A stretch of 13,851 nucleotides of DNA, from assembly GCA_945637225.1 (NCBI GenBank), contig CALZDE010000033.1, positions 1 to 13,851 of the forward strand, in the 5' to 3' direction. This DNA comes from an uncultured Selenomonadaceae bacterium. Its GTDB lineage: Bacteria; Bacillota; Negativicutes; Selenomonadales; Selenomonadaceae. Positions 6,881-13,523 of the stretch are shown in pieces. A program made the position numbers and the translations under genes. The notes beneath the pieces are model-generated. The model had not been told where the DNA came from. It saw only the letters and a list, made by a program, of their open reading frames with translations, and ran no database searches. The stretch's first letter is position 1; the number at the start of each line of letters is the position of its first letter.

Positions 6881-7810
6881 ATGGAGAAAAATATAAATAA
6901 TATAGAAAATCCTGTCTCTGAGACTAGCGATATAGGAAAAAAGAAGGAAATTATCAGAAAGAGAAGAAGTGTGAAAGAAATTTTACTGAGAGGAATTGTT
7001 CTCTTTATTGGTGCTATGGTTACAGCCGCAGGTTTGGAGATTTTCTTGATACCAAATCAGGTTATTGATGGCGGTGTGGTAGGTATTTCCATTATGGGAA
7101 GTCATATTACGGGTTTTCCATATACTGTATTTCTCTTATGCTTAAATGCACCGTTTGTGTATCTTGGCTACAAGAGAATTGGTAAATCCTTCGCTTTCTG
7201 TACTATATTTGCTAATATTGCCCTATCCTTTTGGGCAAACGTATTTGAACCAATGACCGGTGTTACAGAGGATTTCTTTCTGGCGGCCATTTTTGGTGGT
7301 ATAATCACTGGTATAGGCGTCGGTATCATCATAAGAAATGGCGGTTCGCTCGATGGTACGGAGATTGTAGCGATTATTCTGGATAAAAAAACCAGCTTTT
7401 CGGTAGGTGAAGTGGTACTGTTCTTCAATCTCTTTATTTTGGGCAGTGCTGGCTTCGTATTCAGCTGGGACAAGGCTATGTATTCTCTTGTAGCATATTT
7501 TGTCATTTCCAAAATGATTGATATAGTACAGAAGGGCCTTGATGAATCCTATGCAGTGATGATAGTTTCAGATAAGCATAAGGAAATTGCTGATGACCTG
7601 ATGCAGAAGCTGGGGCGTGGTGTTACTTATCTGAGTGGTGAAGGTGCGTATACTGGTAATTCCAAGAAGGTAATTTACTGCGTAGTAACCCGTTTGGAGC
7701 TTAATCAGCTGAAAGAAATTGCCTATGAAAAGGATGAGTCAGTGTTTGTAACAGTAAATGCGGTTCATGAAATCGTAGGCGGCAGATTTAAACAGAGAAA
7801 AAGTCATTAA
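6881..7810 (+). CDS. YitT-family integral membrane protein
   Basis: Member of the YitT/DUF161 membrane-protein family with a C-terminal DUF2179 domain; the transported substrate or biochemical role of the family is not established. From ATG 6881 it has 309 residues. A charged, Lys-rich N-terminus (1-33) is followed by about six hydrophobic segments (roughly 35-54, 62-76, 80-97, 103-121, 131-154, 172-212). The glycine-rich family pattern is clear: NQVIDGGVVGIS, then GGIITGIGVGIIIRNGGSLDGTEI. The soluble C-terminal domain starts near 225 with ESYAVMIVSDKH and contains TYLSGEGAYTG. The start is uncertain: ATG 6833 would add 16 residues and sits 13 bases after the cdd stop but lacks a ribosome site, whereas 6881 has AAGG at a 10-base spacing. 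Likely the second gene of a cdd operon. Confidence 0.92.
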   Translation: MEKNINNIENPVSETSDIGKKKEIIRKRRSVKEILLRGIVLFIGAMVTAAGLEIFLIPNQVIDGGVVGISIMGSHITGFPYTVFLLCLNAPFVYLGYKRIGKSFAFCTIFANIALSFWANVFEPMTGVTEDFFLAAIFGGIITGIGVGIIIRNGGSLDGTEIVAIILDKKTSFSVGEVVLFFNLFILGSAGFVFSWDKAMYSLVAYFVISKMIDIVQKGLDESYAVMIVSDKHKEIADDLMQKLGRGVTYLSGEGAYTGNSKKVIYCVVTRLELNQLKEIAYEKDESVFVTVNAVHEIVGGRFKQRKSH

Positions 7811-7823
7811 TGTAAAGTAAGAG

Positions 7824-7854
7824 TCCGTTTTCGTTTAATCGAGAACGGATTTTT
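7824..7854 (+). terminator. Terminator of the cdd-yitT unit
   Basis: A 10-bp stem with one wobble pair, TCCGTTTTCG (7824-7833) with CGAGAACGGA (7840-7849), has a 6-base loop and a T run (7850-7854), 13 bases after the stop codon of the YitT-family gene. Confidence 0.88.
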
Positions 7855-7871
7855 ATAACGCCCTCAATCAT

Positions 7872-7993
7872 GAAAATGCAACAAGCATTTTCTTCCTATG
7901 ACAGCGTTTCAACGACGATGGAGATATGCTCCACCGTGTTTATAGAATAAGGTACCCGCCACTTATAGAAGTGGGGGACATCTCTTAGTCGTT
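7872..7993. repeat. Three-hairpin intergenic element, possible IS200/IS605-type remnant
   Basis: Between the terminator at 7824-7854 and the next promoter lie three consecutive hairpins. The first is GAAAATGC/GCATTTTC (7872-7892, 8 bp perfect, 5-base loop). The second is centred on TGGAG/CTCCA (7919-7933) and extends to 7915-7937 with one mismatch. The third is CCACTT/AAGTGG (7959-7974), extended by CC/GG outside one mismatch. AACGAC (7911-7916) can also pair with GTCGTT (7988-7993) around the last two, competing slightly with the second. Subterminal hairpins with a C-rich/G-rich distal stem are typical of IS200/IS605 ends and their tnpA/tnpB-less derivatives, or of the RNA scaffold encoded at such right ends. 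No transposase or tnpB frame is present, so this would be a relic or a small non-autonomous element. Homology was not tested. Confidence 0.4.
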
Positions 7994-8055
7994 ATATGAA
8001 AAAATAAAGAAAATTATATTTTTTTTTTAAAAGGCTTATATTTTACAAAATTTCA

Positions 8056-8064
8056 TGTTATAAT
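8056..8064 (+). promoter_or_regulatory. Extended -10 promoter of the SorC-family regulator
   Basis: A perfect TATAAT (8059-8064) is preceded by TGT (8056-8058), forming an extended -10; the -35 position (TTATAT, 8036-8041) is poor. The leader is about 95 bases. It contains the perfect A/T palindrome AAATATATTT (8112-8121), flanked by TTG and AAA, which might be an autoregulatory operator but could also be chance in such AT-rich DNA. Confidence 0.65.
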
Positions 8065-8166
8065 GGAAATAGCTATGTAATTTTAGAAATGATTTATCTC
8101 AAATTTGATTGAAATATATTTAAAATGTGTGTAGAAATGTGTTTATGAAAGGTGAGGTGTTGAGTA

Positions 8167-9186
8167 GTGGCATTGAGAACAGGCAGCAATGCAAACAAAG
8201 AAAGAGAGCGTATGGCTATTAACGTAGCAAAGCTGTATTACCAGATGGATTACAGCCAGCTTAAGATTGCACAGGAATTAGGTATTTCCAGACCATCCGT
8301 GTCACGTTTGCTGCAGCATGCTAAAGATAATGGTTATGTTCGCATTCAGATATTTGATCCTATTGAGGATATGACTGTGATGGAGGAACGGGTTCAGGAG
8401 CGTTTCAATATTCCTGTTGTAAAAATAGTTTCTGCTACGGTCAATGATGAACAGGAAATCAAAAAGTACATCAGTAAGAAAGCGGCTGAGTATTTAGACA
8501 GTATAGTTTCAGATGGTGATGTTATTGGCGTCGGCTGGGGTACTACGATGTATCAGGTTTCCAACAGCCTTACACCAAAGCCTCTGAGAAATTCTCAGGT
8601 GGTTCAGCTGGAGGGCGGTGTGACCTATTCCCGCTGGAGAAACTATGCTCGTGATGTGCTGGAGAATTTCGCTAATAATTTCTCTACTAACAGCATGTAT
8701 CTTCCTCTGCCAGTAGTGTTTGACACCAAGGAGCTCAAGAGGATGGTAGATAATGACCGCCACATAAAGCATATCCTCGATGTAGGGAAGCAGGCTAATA
8801 TTGCGATGTTCAGTGTTGGTACTGTAAGGGCAGAAGCATTGTTCTTCCGTCTCGGCTATACCAGTGAGGAAGATAATTTCAAGCTTCAGAAGGAAGCTGT
8901 GGGAGATATTTATTCAAGATTTATTGACACCTATGGCAATATCTGTCATCCAGAGCTTGACCAGAGGACTGTCGGCATCGACCTTGAAGAACTGAAGAAG
9001 AAGGAATACAGTATCCTTGTAGCTGGCGGTGAGGCAAAACTTCCTGCTATTAAGGCGGCTTTAAGGGGCGGTTATGCGAATGTGCTTATCACAGACCAGT
9101 TCACTGCACGTGCTCTTTTGATGAGACGTACTCTTGAAAGCTACCGAGAAGAAAAGGCGTATGAAAAGATAAAGAACAACCTTTAA
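8167..9186 (+). CDS. SorC/DeoR-like sugar-responsive transcriptional regulator
   Basis: DNA-binding regulator of the SorC family (the family of B. subtilis DeoR, CggR and E. coli SorC), controlled by a phosphorylated sugar or nucleoside-derived ligand. It has 339 residues. The helix-turn-helix is at about 30-51 (YSQLKIAQELGISRPSVSRL). The effector-binding, phosphosugar-isomerase-like domain covers about 60-330: GVGWGTTMY (121-129) is the phosphate-binding loop, followed by VQLEGG, GDIYSRFIDTYG and VAGGEAKLPAIKAAL. The start is GTG 8167 with GAGGTG (8154-8159) 7 bases upstream. The nearest metabolic target in view is cdd, which would fit a deoxyribonucleoside regulator, but the intervening terminator and the promiscuity of the family make the ligand uncertain. 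Confidence 0.93.
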   Translation: MALRTGSNANKERERMAINVAKLYYQMDYSQLKIAQELGISRPSVSRLLQHAKDNGYVRIQIFDPIEDMTVMEERVQERFNIPVVKIVSATVNDEQEIKKYISKKAAEYLDSIVSDGDVIGVGWGTTMYQVSNSLTPKPLRNSQVVQLEGGVTYSRWRNYARDVLENFANNFSTNSMYLPLPVVFDTKELKRMVDNDRHIKHILDVGKQANIAMFSVGTVRAEALFFRLGYTSEEDNFKLQKEAVGDIYSRFIDTYGNICHPELDQRTVGIDLEELKKKEYSILVAGGEAKLPAIKAALRGGYANVLITDQFTARALLMRRTLESYREEKAYEKIKNNL

Positions 9187-9223
9187 TTTAAGCTGATAAG
9201 TTTGGAAAGGAATATGCTTTATA

Positions 9224-9370
9224 ATGGCACTGTCTCCAGAGGTAAGGGAAAAGCTGCAGCGTCGTATTGATGAGCTGAAAAAGCGTATGCAGTACGATGC
9301 CAATGATTTGGATTATGAAACTCATCTCAATCAGGTGAGAGAGCTGCAGAAGCTGATTAATGTAAGATAA
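9224..9370 (+). CDS. Small hypothetical helical protein (48 residues)
   Basis: A 48-residue frame, beginning MALSPEVREKLQRRIDEL and ending QVRELQKLINVR, not recognised by me. It is rich in Lys, Arg, Glu and Leu with i/i+3/i+4 hydrophobic spacing, so it should fold as one or two amphipathic helices or a short coiled coil. There is no signal or membrane segment. A GGAAAGGA ribosome site (9204-9211) sits 12 bases before ATG 9224, slightly long. It starts 37 bases after the regulator stop and just before a terminator, so it is probably the last gene of the regulator's transcript. Codon choice (CTG, CAG, GAT) matches its neighbours, supporting a real gene. Confidence 0.65.
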   Translation: MALSPEVREKLQRRIDELKKRMQYDANDLDYETHLNQVRELQKLINVR

Positions 9371-9382
9371 TTAATTATTTTT

Positions 9383-9419
9383 GGAATCGCCTGTGTAATT
9401 TTGGCTGGCGGTTCCTTTT
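9383..9419 (+). terminator. Terminator after the regulator and small ORF
   Basis: GGAATCGCC (9383-9391) pairs with GGCGGTTCC (9407-9415) with one wobble, followed by TTTT. The 15-base loop is larger than usual, so efficiency may be moderate. No convincing promoter is visible between it and the transporter gene at 9453, so read-through may feed that gene. Confidence 0.65.
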
Positions 9420-9452
9420 ATTTGAAAAACATATGTTTGAAAGGATGGTTAA

Positions 9453-10637
9453 ATGGCAAGAAATACTAAAGGATGGTTTTTACTGTCCTGCTTCTTAGGT
9501 ATTATATCTGCTATGCCACCATTGGCGACAGATATGTATTTACCAGCGTTACCTGTTTTTCAGAGTGATTTTGATATAAGTACCTCTATGGTTCAGCTGA
9601 CTATAACTATGACTTTGGCAGGTATGGCAATAGGACAGGTTTTTGTTGGTCCTATAAGTGATATGGCTGGCAGGCGTATACCTCTTTTGATTGGCATGGC
9701 GGTCTTTGGCATAGCTTCCTTAGGCTGTTATCTGGTAGAAAATATCTATGTATTCCTTTTGCTGAGATTAATTCAGGGCTTGGCAGGCTCCTGCGGCATA
9801 GTTATTTCAAAGGCTATTGCAAGGGATGTATCAAGAGGTGCAGAGCTCACAAAGTTCTTTGCCATGCTGATGATGATTAATGGCTTGGCCCCTATTCTGG
9901 CTCCAGTAATTGGCGGACAGATTTTGAATTTTACCAGCTGGAGAGGTATTTTTCTGGTATTAGCTGGTATTGGCATTGTAATGATGTGTTTTGCACTTTA
10001 TTCTCAGGAAACATTACCAAAAGGACGACGCTTGAATGGAATAGGGGAATCCTTAGGTACAATTCCAAAGCTTTTGCAGGATAAATATTTCATGGGGCAT
10101 TGCATGCTGCAGAGTCTTGTATCGGCAGGCTTCTTCTCTTACATTGGATGTTCCTCCTTTGTTTTTCAGGATATTTATCAGGTGACACCTCAGGAATTCA
10201 GCTTTATTTTTGGCGGTATAGGCTTAGGTCTGATGATATCTGGTACAATTCCAGCAAAGACAGCGGGAAAAATTAAAGATATTAAACTACTAAAAGTATC
10301 ACTTATAGTACCAATAATATCAAGCGTGGTTTTATTTGCTTTATTCTACGTAAAAGCTTCTCTTATGCTGGTTATTCCATTATTGCTGATAACAATCATG
10401 CCACTTTCTGTTATGGGAGCGTCGAGCTTTTCCATGGCTATGTCTAGACAGGGCAGGCAGGCAGGTACTGCTTCAGCATTATTAGGTTTTTTCTCCATGA
10501 TTTTGGGCGGTATCACTATGCCACTGGCTGGCATGATCGGCAATGACCCTAGTCTGCCTATGGCGGCATTTCTCTTTTGTGGCTGGGCAAGTGCCTTCGT
10601 CGTATTTAAGATTTTTGTAGAACCAGAGCATAAATAA
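9453..10637 (+). CDS. Bcr/CflA-family MFS drug efflux transporter
   Basis: Inner-membrane proton-driven exporter of the major facilitator superfamily, Bcr/CflA subgroup (12 membrane helices, DHA1 class), whose members export bicyclomycin, chloramphenicol or other small molecules, and in some cases amino acids or peptides. It has 394 residues, normal for the family. Signatures seen: DMYLPALP (27-34) after the first helix, typical of this subgroup; MFS motif A GPISDMAGRR (66-75); RLIQGLAGS near 105-113; and antiporter motif C NGLAPILAPVIGG (143-155). The actual substrate cannot be read from the sequence. The ribosome site AAAGGATGG (9440-9448) precedes ATG 9453. It is followed after 16 bases by an M18 aminopeptidase, so the two are likely co-transcribed. 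Confidence 0.93.
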   Translation: MARNTKGWFLLSCFLGIISAMPPLATDMYLPALPVFQSDFDISTSMVQLTITMTLAGMAIGQVFVGPISDMAGRRIPLLIGMAVFGIASLGCYLVENIYVFLLLRLIQGLAGSCGIVISKAIARDVSRGAELTKFFAMLMMINGLAPILAPVIGGQILNFTSWRGIFLVLAGIGIVMMCFALYSQETLPKGRRLNGIGESLGTIPKLLQDKYFMGHCMLQSLVSAGFFSYIGCSSFVFQDIYQVTPQEFSFIFGGIGLGLMISGTIPAKTAGKIKDIKLLKVSLIVPIISSVVLFALFYVKASLMLVIPLLLITIMPLSVMGASSFSMAMSRQGRQAGTASALLGFFSMILGGITMPLAGMIGNDPSLPMAAFLFCGWASAFVVFKIFVEPEHK

Positions 10638-10653
10638 ATGGAAAGAAGTGTTT

Positions 10654-11931
10654 ATGATGTATACTTCCGTTGAAGAACTTTTGAACTTTGTTAATAACAG
10701 TACGTCTCCTTGGCATACTGTAGAAACTGCAGCTGATATGCTCAGTAAAGAGAGCTTTCAGGAATTAGACTGGCGCAGTAAGTGGGAAAAGGGATTGAAG
10801 GGACGTTTTTTCACGAAGATTTATGGCTCCAGCCTCATAGCCTTTACTCTCGGTGAAAATGAGGGAAGGCTTCGTATCAGTGCGGCGCATACAGATTTTC
10901 CCGGCTTTCGCATTAAGCCAAAAGCTGGCATAATAAAGGAAGGCTATGGTATGCTGAATATTGAGGGCTATGGCGGTATGATACTCTCCACATGGCTTGA
11001 CAGACCTCTTTCTATGGCAGGAAAAATTGTACTTCGTGGGGAGAATGTATTTGCTCCAGAGGTGCGTCTTGTGGATTTTGCCCGTCCTCTGATGACTATA
11101 CCTTCACTTGCTATTCACATGAACCGAAAAGTAAATGATGGTGTGGAGCTTAACAAGCAAAAGCATATGCTTCCTTTGACCTCCGTTCTAGGAAAGCTGG
11201 GGGAAAAGAGCTTCTTTGATGATTTCCTGGCTAATGAATTAGGTGTTAATGCAAAGGATATACTGTCCTATGAGCTGAATGTTTATCCTTTTGAAAGCAG
11301 CTGTCAGCTGGGATTGGCAGGAGAACTGGTGTCCGCTGGCCGTCTGGATAACATTACCTCATGTGTAGCCTGCCTGAAGGGAATTGTAAATGCAGATATT
11401 TCATGTGGTACTAATGTTGCAGTTTTGTTTGATAATGAGGAAATCGGCAGCCGTACTAAGCAGGGAGCAGCTTCTGCTGTTCTCATGCAGTTTTTGGAAA
11501 GAATTTATAAATTGCAGGAAAAGGACAATGAGGAACTGTGGCAGGATATAGCTAATGGCTTTATGCTTTCTGTTGATGTGGCGCATGGAGTACATCCTAA
11601 TTACAGTGAAAAGGCAGACCCAACCTGCCGGCCAGTACTGAATGGCGGTGTAGTGCTGAAGGAAGCGGCTTCTCAGTCTTATGCTGGTGATGCAGAGGCA
11701 GTTGCAGTGATTGGCGAGCTTTGTAATGTAAATAATATTCCATATCAGCATTTCGTAAACAGAAGTGACAGTCCGGGCGGTTCTACTCTTGGCTCAATAG
11801 CTTCTGCTTTGGTACCAATCCGCACAATGGATATTGGCCTGCCTATTTTGGCGATGCATTCTGCAAGAGAAACTATGGGGGCGGCAGATCAGGATGCTAT
11901 CAATAACTTGTTAATAGAATTCTACCATTAA
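10654..11931 (+). CDS. M18-family metalloaminopeptidase
   Basis: Cytosolic di-zinc aminopeptidase of peptidase family M18 (relatives of yeast aminopeptidase I and DNPEP; bacterial members are often called ApeB), removing N-terminal, often acidic, residues from peptides. It has 425 residues from ATG 10654, which lies 8 bases after GGAAAG (10640-10645); a GTG at 10648 is too close to that site. The metal and catalytic set is complete: H79 and D81 in AAHTDFPG, D232 in AGRLDN, E262/E263 in DNEEIGS, D308 in SVDVAHG, H402 in MHSARET. QSYAGDAEA (about 346-354) and SPGGSTLGSIAS are also family-like. Co-transcription with the efflux gene upstream is likely, but a functional link is not evident. Confidence 0.95.
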   Translation: MMYTSVEELLNFVNNSTSPWHTVETAADMLSKESFQELDWRSKWEKGLKGRFFTKIYGSSLIAFTLGENEGRLRISAAHTDFPGFRIKPKAGIIKEGYGMLNIEGYGGMILSTWLDRPLSMAGKIVLRGENVFAPEVRLVDFARPLMTIPSLAIHMNRKVNDGVELNKQKHMLPLTSVLGKLGEKSFFDDFLANELGVNAKDILSYELNVYPFESSCQLGLAGELVSAGRLDNITSCVACLKGIVNADISCGTNVAVLFDNEEIGSRTKQGAASAVLMQFLERIYKLQEKDNEELWQDIANGFMLSVDVAHGVHPNYSEKADPTCRPVLNGGVVLKEAASQSYAGDAEAVAVIGELCNVNNIPYQHFVNRSDSPGGSTLGSIASALVPIRTMDIGLPILAMHSARETMGAADQDAINNLLIEFYH

Positions 11932-11959
11932 TGATACCAGATTTAGTGTAAATTTTAGT

Positions 11960-12008
11960 AGTTATCCACAAAATCCTTGTAGATAAGTCGGGAAAAATGT
12001 GGATAACT
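11960..12008. other. Inverted pair of perfect DnaA boxes downstream of the M18 gene
   Basis: AGTTATCCACA (11960-11970) and TGTGGATAACT (11998-12008) are perfect 11-base inverted repeats separated by 27 bases, each containing a consensus DnaA box (11962-11970 on plus, 11998-12006 on minus). A T-rich tract CTTTTTATTTT follows, so in RNA the same arms could act as a large-loop terminator for the M18 gene, which has no other. The sequence supports both readings. It lies about 70 bases before the putative flavin reductase promoter. Confidence 0.6.
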
Positions 12009-12075
12009 CTTTTTATTTTCAAATAATTATTATTGTTTGTAAAAATATCAATAAAAAAGGTCTGTATGCTATAGG

Positions 12076-12104
12076 TTGCAATTTATCTGATTATGATGTA
12101 GAAT
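12076..12104 (+). promoter_or_regulatory. Candidate promoter of the flavin reductase-like gene
   Basis: TTGCAA (12076-12081), a 17-base spacer, then TAGAAT (12099-12104). Just downstream, around the expected start site, is the palindrome TCCAG-N5-CTGGA (12118-12132), a possible operator. The leader to the start codon is about 60 bases. Confidence 0.5.
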
Positions 12105-12172
12105 ATACGAGGACAATTCCAGCCAGACTGGATTTACATATATTGTTTAGAGAAATTGGAGGTTTTTTAAAT

Positions 12173-12676
12173 ATGTCAAAGGAAATTACACCTGCAGAGT
12201 TTGATTATAATGTATTCAACACCATCGGCAAGGACTGGATGCTGATTTCTGCTTCTGCTAACGGCAAGACCAATGCTATGACTGCTTCTTGGGGCGGTAT
12301 GGGCGTTATGTGGGGCAAGAACGTAGCTTATATCGTGATTCGTCCTCAGCGTTACACCAAGGAATTCATTGATGCTTCTGATGAGCTGACTATCTCTGTT
12401 TTCGGCGAGGAAAAGCGTAAGGCTATGACCTATATGGGTACTGTTTCCGGTCGTGATGAGGACAAGATTGCCAAGGCTGGCTTTGCAGTATTTGAGGCTG
12501 ATGGCCAGAAGTTCTTTGGCGATGCAAAGATTACCATGTTCTGCCGTAAGCTGTATGCTCAGGAGATGCAGGAGAACTGCTTCATTGATAAGAGCTGTGA
12601 TGAGAAGTGGTATGCGGATAAGGATTACCATACCATGTACATCGTAGAGATTCAGAAGATTCTGGTCAACGACTGA
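12173..12676 (+). CDS. Flavin reductase-like (flavoredoxin-type) FMN-binding protein
   Basis: A 167-residue protein of the flavin reductase-like / flavoredoxin FMN-binding split-barrel family; such proteins bind FMN and take part in low-potential electron transfer or flavin reduction in anaerobes. Visible family patterns are the isoalloxazine-binding NAMTASWGGMGVMWGK (34-49), VIRPQRYT (55-62), ELTISVFGEE (71-80) and the SGRDEDK segment (92-98). There is no iron-sulfur motif; three scattered Cys (124, 136, 142) are present. The start is ATG 12173, since GGAGG (12158-12162) lies 10 bases upstream; the open frame extends to 12001 or beyond but has no ribosome site. Codon use is biased to preferred codons (GGC, AAG, CTG), suggesting high expression. 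tRNA-Pro follows after 50 bases but has its own promoter. Confidence 0.88.
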   Translation: MSKEITPAEFDYNVFNTIGKDWMLISASANGKTNAMTASWGGMGVMWGKNVAYIVIRPQRYTKEFIDASDELTISVFGEEKRKAMTYMGTVSGRDEDKIAKAGFAVFEADGQKFFGDAKITMFCRKLYAQEMQENCFIDKSCDEKWYADKDYHTMYIVEIQKILVND

Positions 12677-12685
12677 TTGGACAGC

Positions 12686-12715
12686 TTGACACAATAGTAA
12701 ATATTATGCTATTAT
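12686..12715 (+). promoter_or_regulatory. Strong promoter of tRNA-Pro
   Basis: Perfect TTGACA (12686-12691), an 18-base spacer and TATTAT (12710-12715) with an extended TGC (12707-12709). The tRNA begins 12 bases after the -10 element, as expected for a stable-RNA promoter. Confidence 0.85.
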
Positions 12716-12726
12716 GTTAGATGTTT

Positions 12727-12803
12727 CGGGGTATAGCTCAGCTTGGTAGAGCGCTTTCTTGGGGTGGAAGAGGCCATGGGTTCAAATCCCGTTACTCCGA
12801 CCA
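12727..12803 (+). tRNA. tRNA-Pro (anticodon GGG)
   Basis: A complete 77-nt cloverleaf. Acceptor CGGGGTA pairs with TACTCCG with one G-U; D stem GCTC/GAGC; anticodon stem CTTTC/GGAAG with loop TTGGGGT, so the anticodon is GGG (12761-12763); T stem ATGGG/CCCGT around TTCAAAT. C1-G72 and discriminator A73 are proline identity features, and the 3' CCA is encoded. It reads CCC and CCU codons. Confidence 0.96.
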
Positions 12804-12815
12804 TTTGAAAATTAT

Positions 12816-12845
12816 CCGGTAGTGTTTAGGCATTACCGGTTTTTT
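12816..12845 (+). terminator. Terminator of tRNA-Pro
   Basis: CCGGTAGTG (12816-12824) pairs with CATTACCGG (12831-12839) with one wobble; the loop is 6 bases and a six-T run follows (12840-12845). Confidence 0.9.
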
Positions 12846-12857
12846 GTGCGTTTTTAC

Positions 12858-12893
12858 AAAAAAAAGAAGGACTCTGACAAAAGCCAAAGTCCT
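12858..12893 (-). terminator. Terminator of the glycine-zipper gene
   Basis: Read on the minus strand, AGGACTTTGGC (complement of 12883-12893) pairs with GTCAGAGTCCT (complement of 12868-12878), including two G-U pairs, over a TTTT loop. A T-rich tail (complement of 12858-12867) follows. It is about 100 bases past the stop of the minus-strand gene. The intervening 3' region holds only a small ATCCAC/GTGGAT hairpin and no gene. Confidence 0.8.
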
Positions 12894-12995
12894 CAAATAG
12901 AATTTACATAAAAGAGAGAAGAAGTAGGAAGGAATATCACTCACAAAATCAGTAGACATCCACGTCAACTGACCTTGTGGATATTGGTTAAAGAA

Positions 12996-13271
12996 TTAAT
13001 AATCATAATCATCACGGGATTTATTGTTGTTAGCAATTACGGTACCAATTACAGCACCTGCTACGACACCAAGAATTGCAGCTGTGTTGCGCTCGCCTTC
13101 GGAATATTTCTTGTTGCTGTCCTGTCTGTCATGATGATTATAATGATGTGGTGGAGGGGCCATATGGTGGCGACGGGCAGCTTCAGATACACCGCTGGAA
13201 CCGAGAACTCCTAAACCTATAATAGCTGCCATAACGAATGAAGTGAATTTTTTAGTTTTCTTGCTCATCAT
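12996..13271 (-). CDS. Secreted His-rich glycine-zipper protein
   Basis: A 91-residue exported protein of unknown function. It has a classic signal peptide: Lys-rich start (MMSKKTKK), hydrophobic core (about 10-26) and likely cleavage after SEA (A31). The mature N-terminus is His-rich (RRHHMAPPPHHYNHHDR, about 33-49), which could bind metal ions. Residues 64-80 (AAILGVVAGAVIGTVIA) are a Gly/Ala-zipper membrane segment, followed by an acidic, Tyr-containing tail. Such small glycine-zipper proteins are usually envelope-associated. The AAGGAG ribosome site (complement of 13283-13288) lies 11 bases before the first ATG. It is monocistronic, with its own terminator. Confidence 0.85.
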   Translation of the reverse strand: MMSKKTKKFTSFVMAAIIGLGVLGSSGVSEAARRHHMAPPPHHYNHHDRQDSNKKYSEGERNTAAILGVVAGAVIGTVIANNNKSRDDYDY

Positions 13272-13319
13272 AAATGAAACATCTCCTTACTTACATATCT
13301 TTGTTCATCTGATGGGTAT

Positions 13320-13325
13320 ATTATA
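13320..13325 (-). promoter_or_regulatory. -10 element for the glycine-zipper gene
   Basis: A perfect TATAAT on the minus strand, about 50 bases before the start codon. No good -35 is present at 16-18 bases (AGATGA is the best), so the promoter may need an activator or be weak. Confidence 0.5.
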
Positions 13326-13376
13326 AAAATCTTTTCTTAAATTCATCTGTGAACAGAATTAAATTATCATTAAAAT

Positions 13377-13523
13377 TTAAAGCAATGTTACAGGAGAAAA
13401 GTCTTTTATCTGAAACGCTTCATTGTTACGTGCATTTACTTGAAATATTGCTTCTATGTCTGCTGTAAGTATTTCTTTAGGAACAGGATTGTAGTATATT
13501 ATAACCATAGAGATAATAAACAA
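13377..13523 (-). CDS. Doubtful small ORF (48 residues) opposite the candidate sRNA
   Basis: A minus-strand frame from TTG 13523 to the stop at 13377 would encode 48 residues beginning MFIISMVIIYYNPVPKEI; an internal ATG is at 13508. In its favour, GGGGGG (complement of 13533-13538) sits 9 bases before the TTG, a good ribosome-site distance. Against it, the codons are rich in ATA and CAA, unlike neighbouring genes, there is no clear promoter, and I do not recognise the peptide. Its ribosome site is exactly the complement of the C run in the candidate small RNA, so the two calls may exclude each other or form an antisense pair. Confidence 0.28.
   Translation of the reverse strand: MFIISMVIIYYNPVPKEILTADIEAIFQVNARNNEAFQIKDFSPVTLL
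13489..13517 (+). promoter_or_regulatory. Candidate promoter of the C-rich small RNA
   Basis: TTGTAG (13489-13494), a 17-base spacer and GATAAT (13512-13517) match the housekeeping pattern at 3/6 and 5/6. Transcription would start near 13524. A second possible -10, TATAAC (13500-13505), has a poor -35. Confidence 0.4.

Noticed and set aside
8104..8125. A/T palindrome AAATATATTT in the SorC leader as an autoregulatory operator
   Set aside because: The half sites are only A and T in an AT-rich leader and there is no second copy, so it cannot be told from chance. It is mentioned only within the promoter entry.
12001..12172. N-terminal extension of the flavin reductase frame upstream of 12173
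   Set aside because: The extension runs through a DnaA-box repeat, a promoter and AT-rich DNA, and has no ribosome site. ATG 12173 has GGAGG at the right distance.
12975..13214. Plus-strand 79-codon frame opposite the glycine-zipper gene
   Set aside because: It is the complement of a gene with a clear signal peptide, ribosome site and terminator, and has none of these itself.
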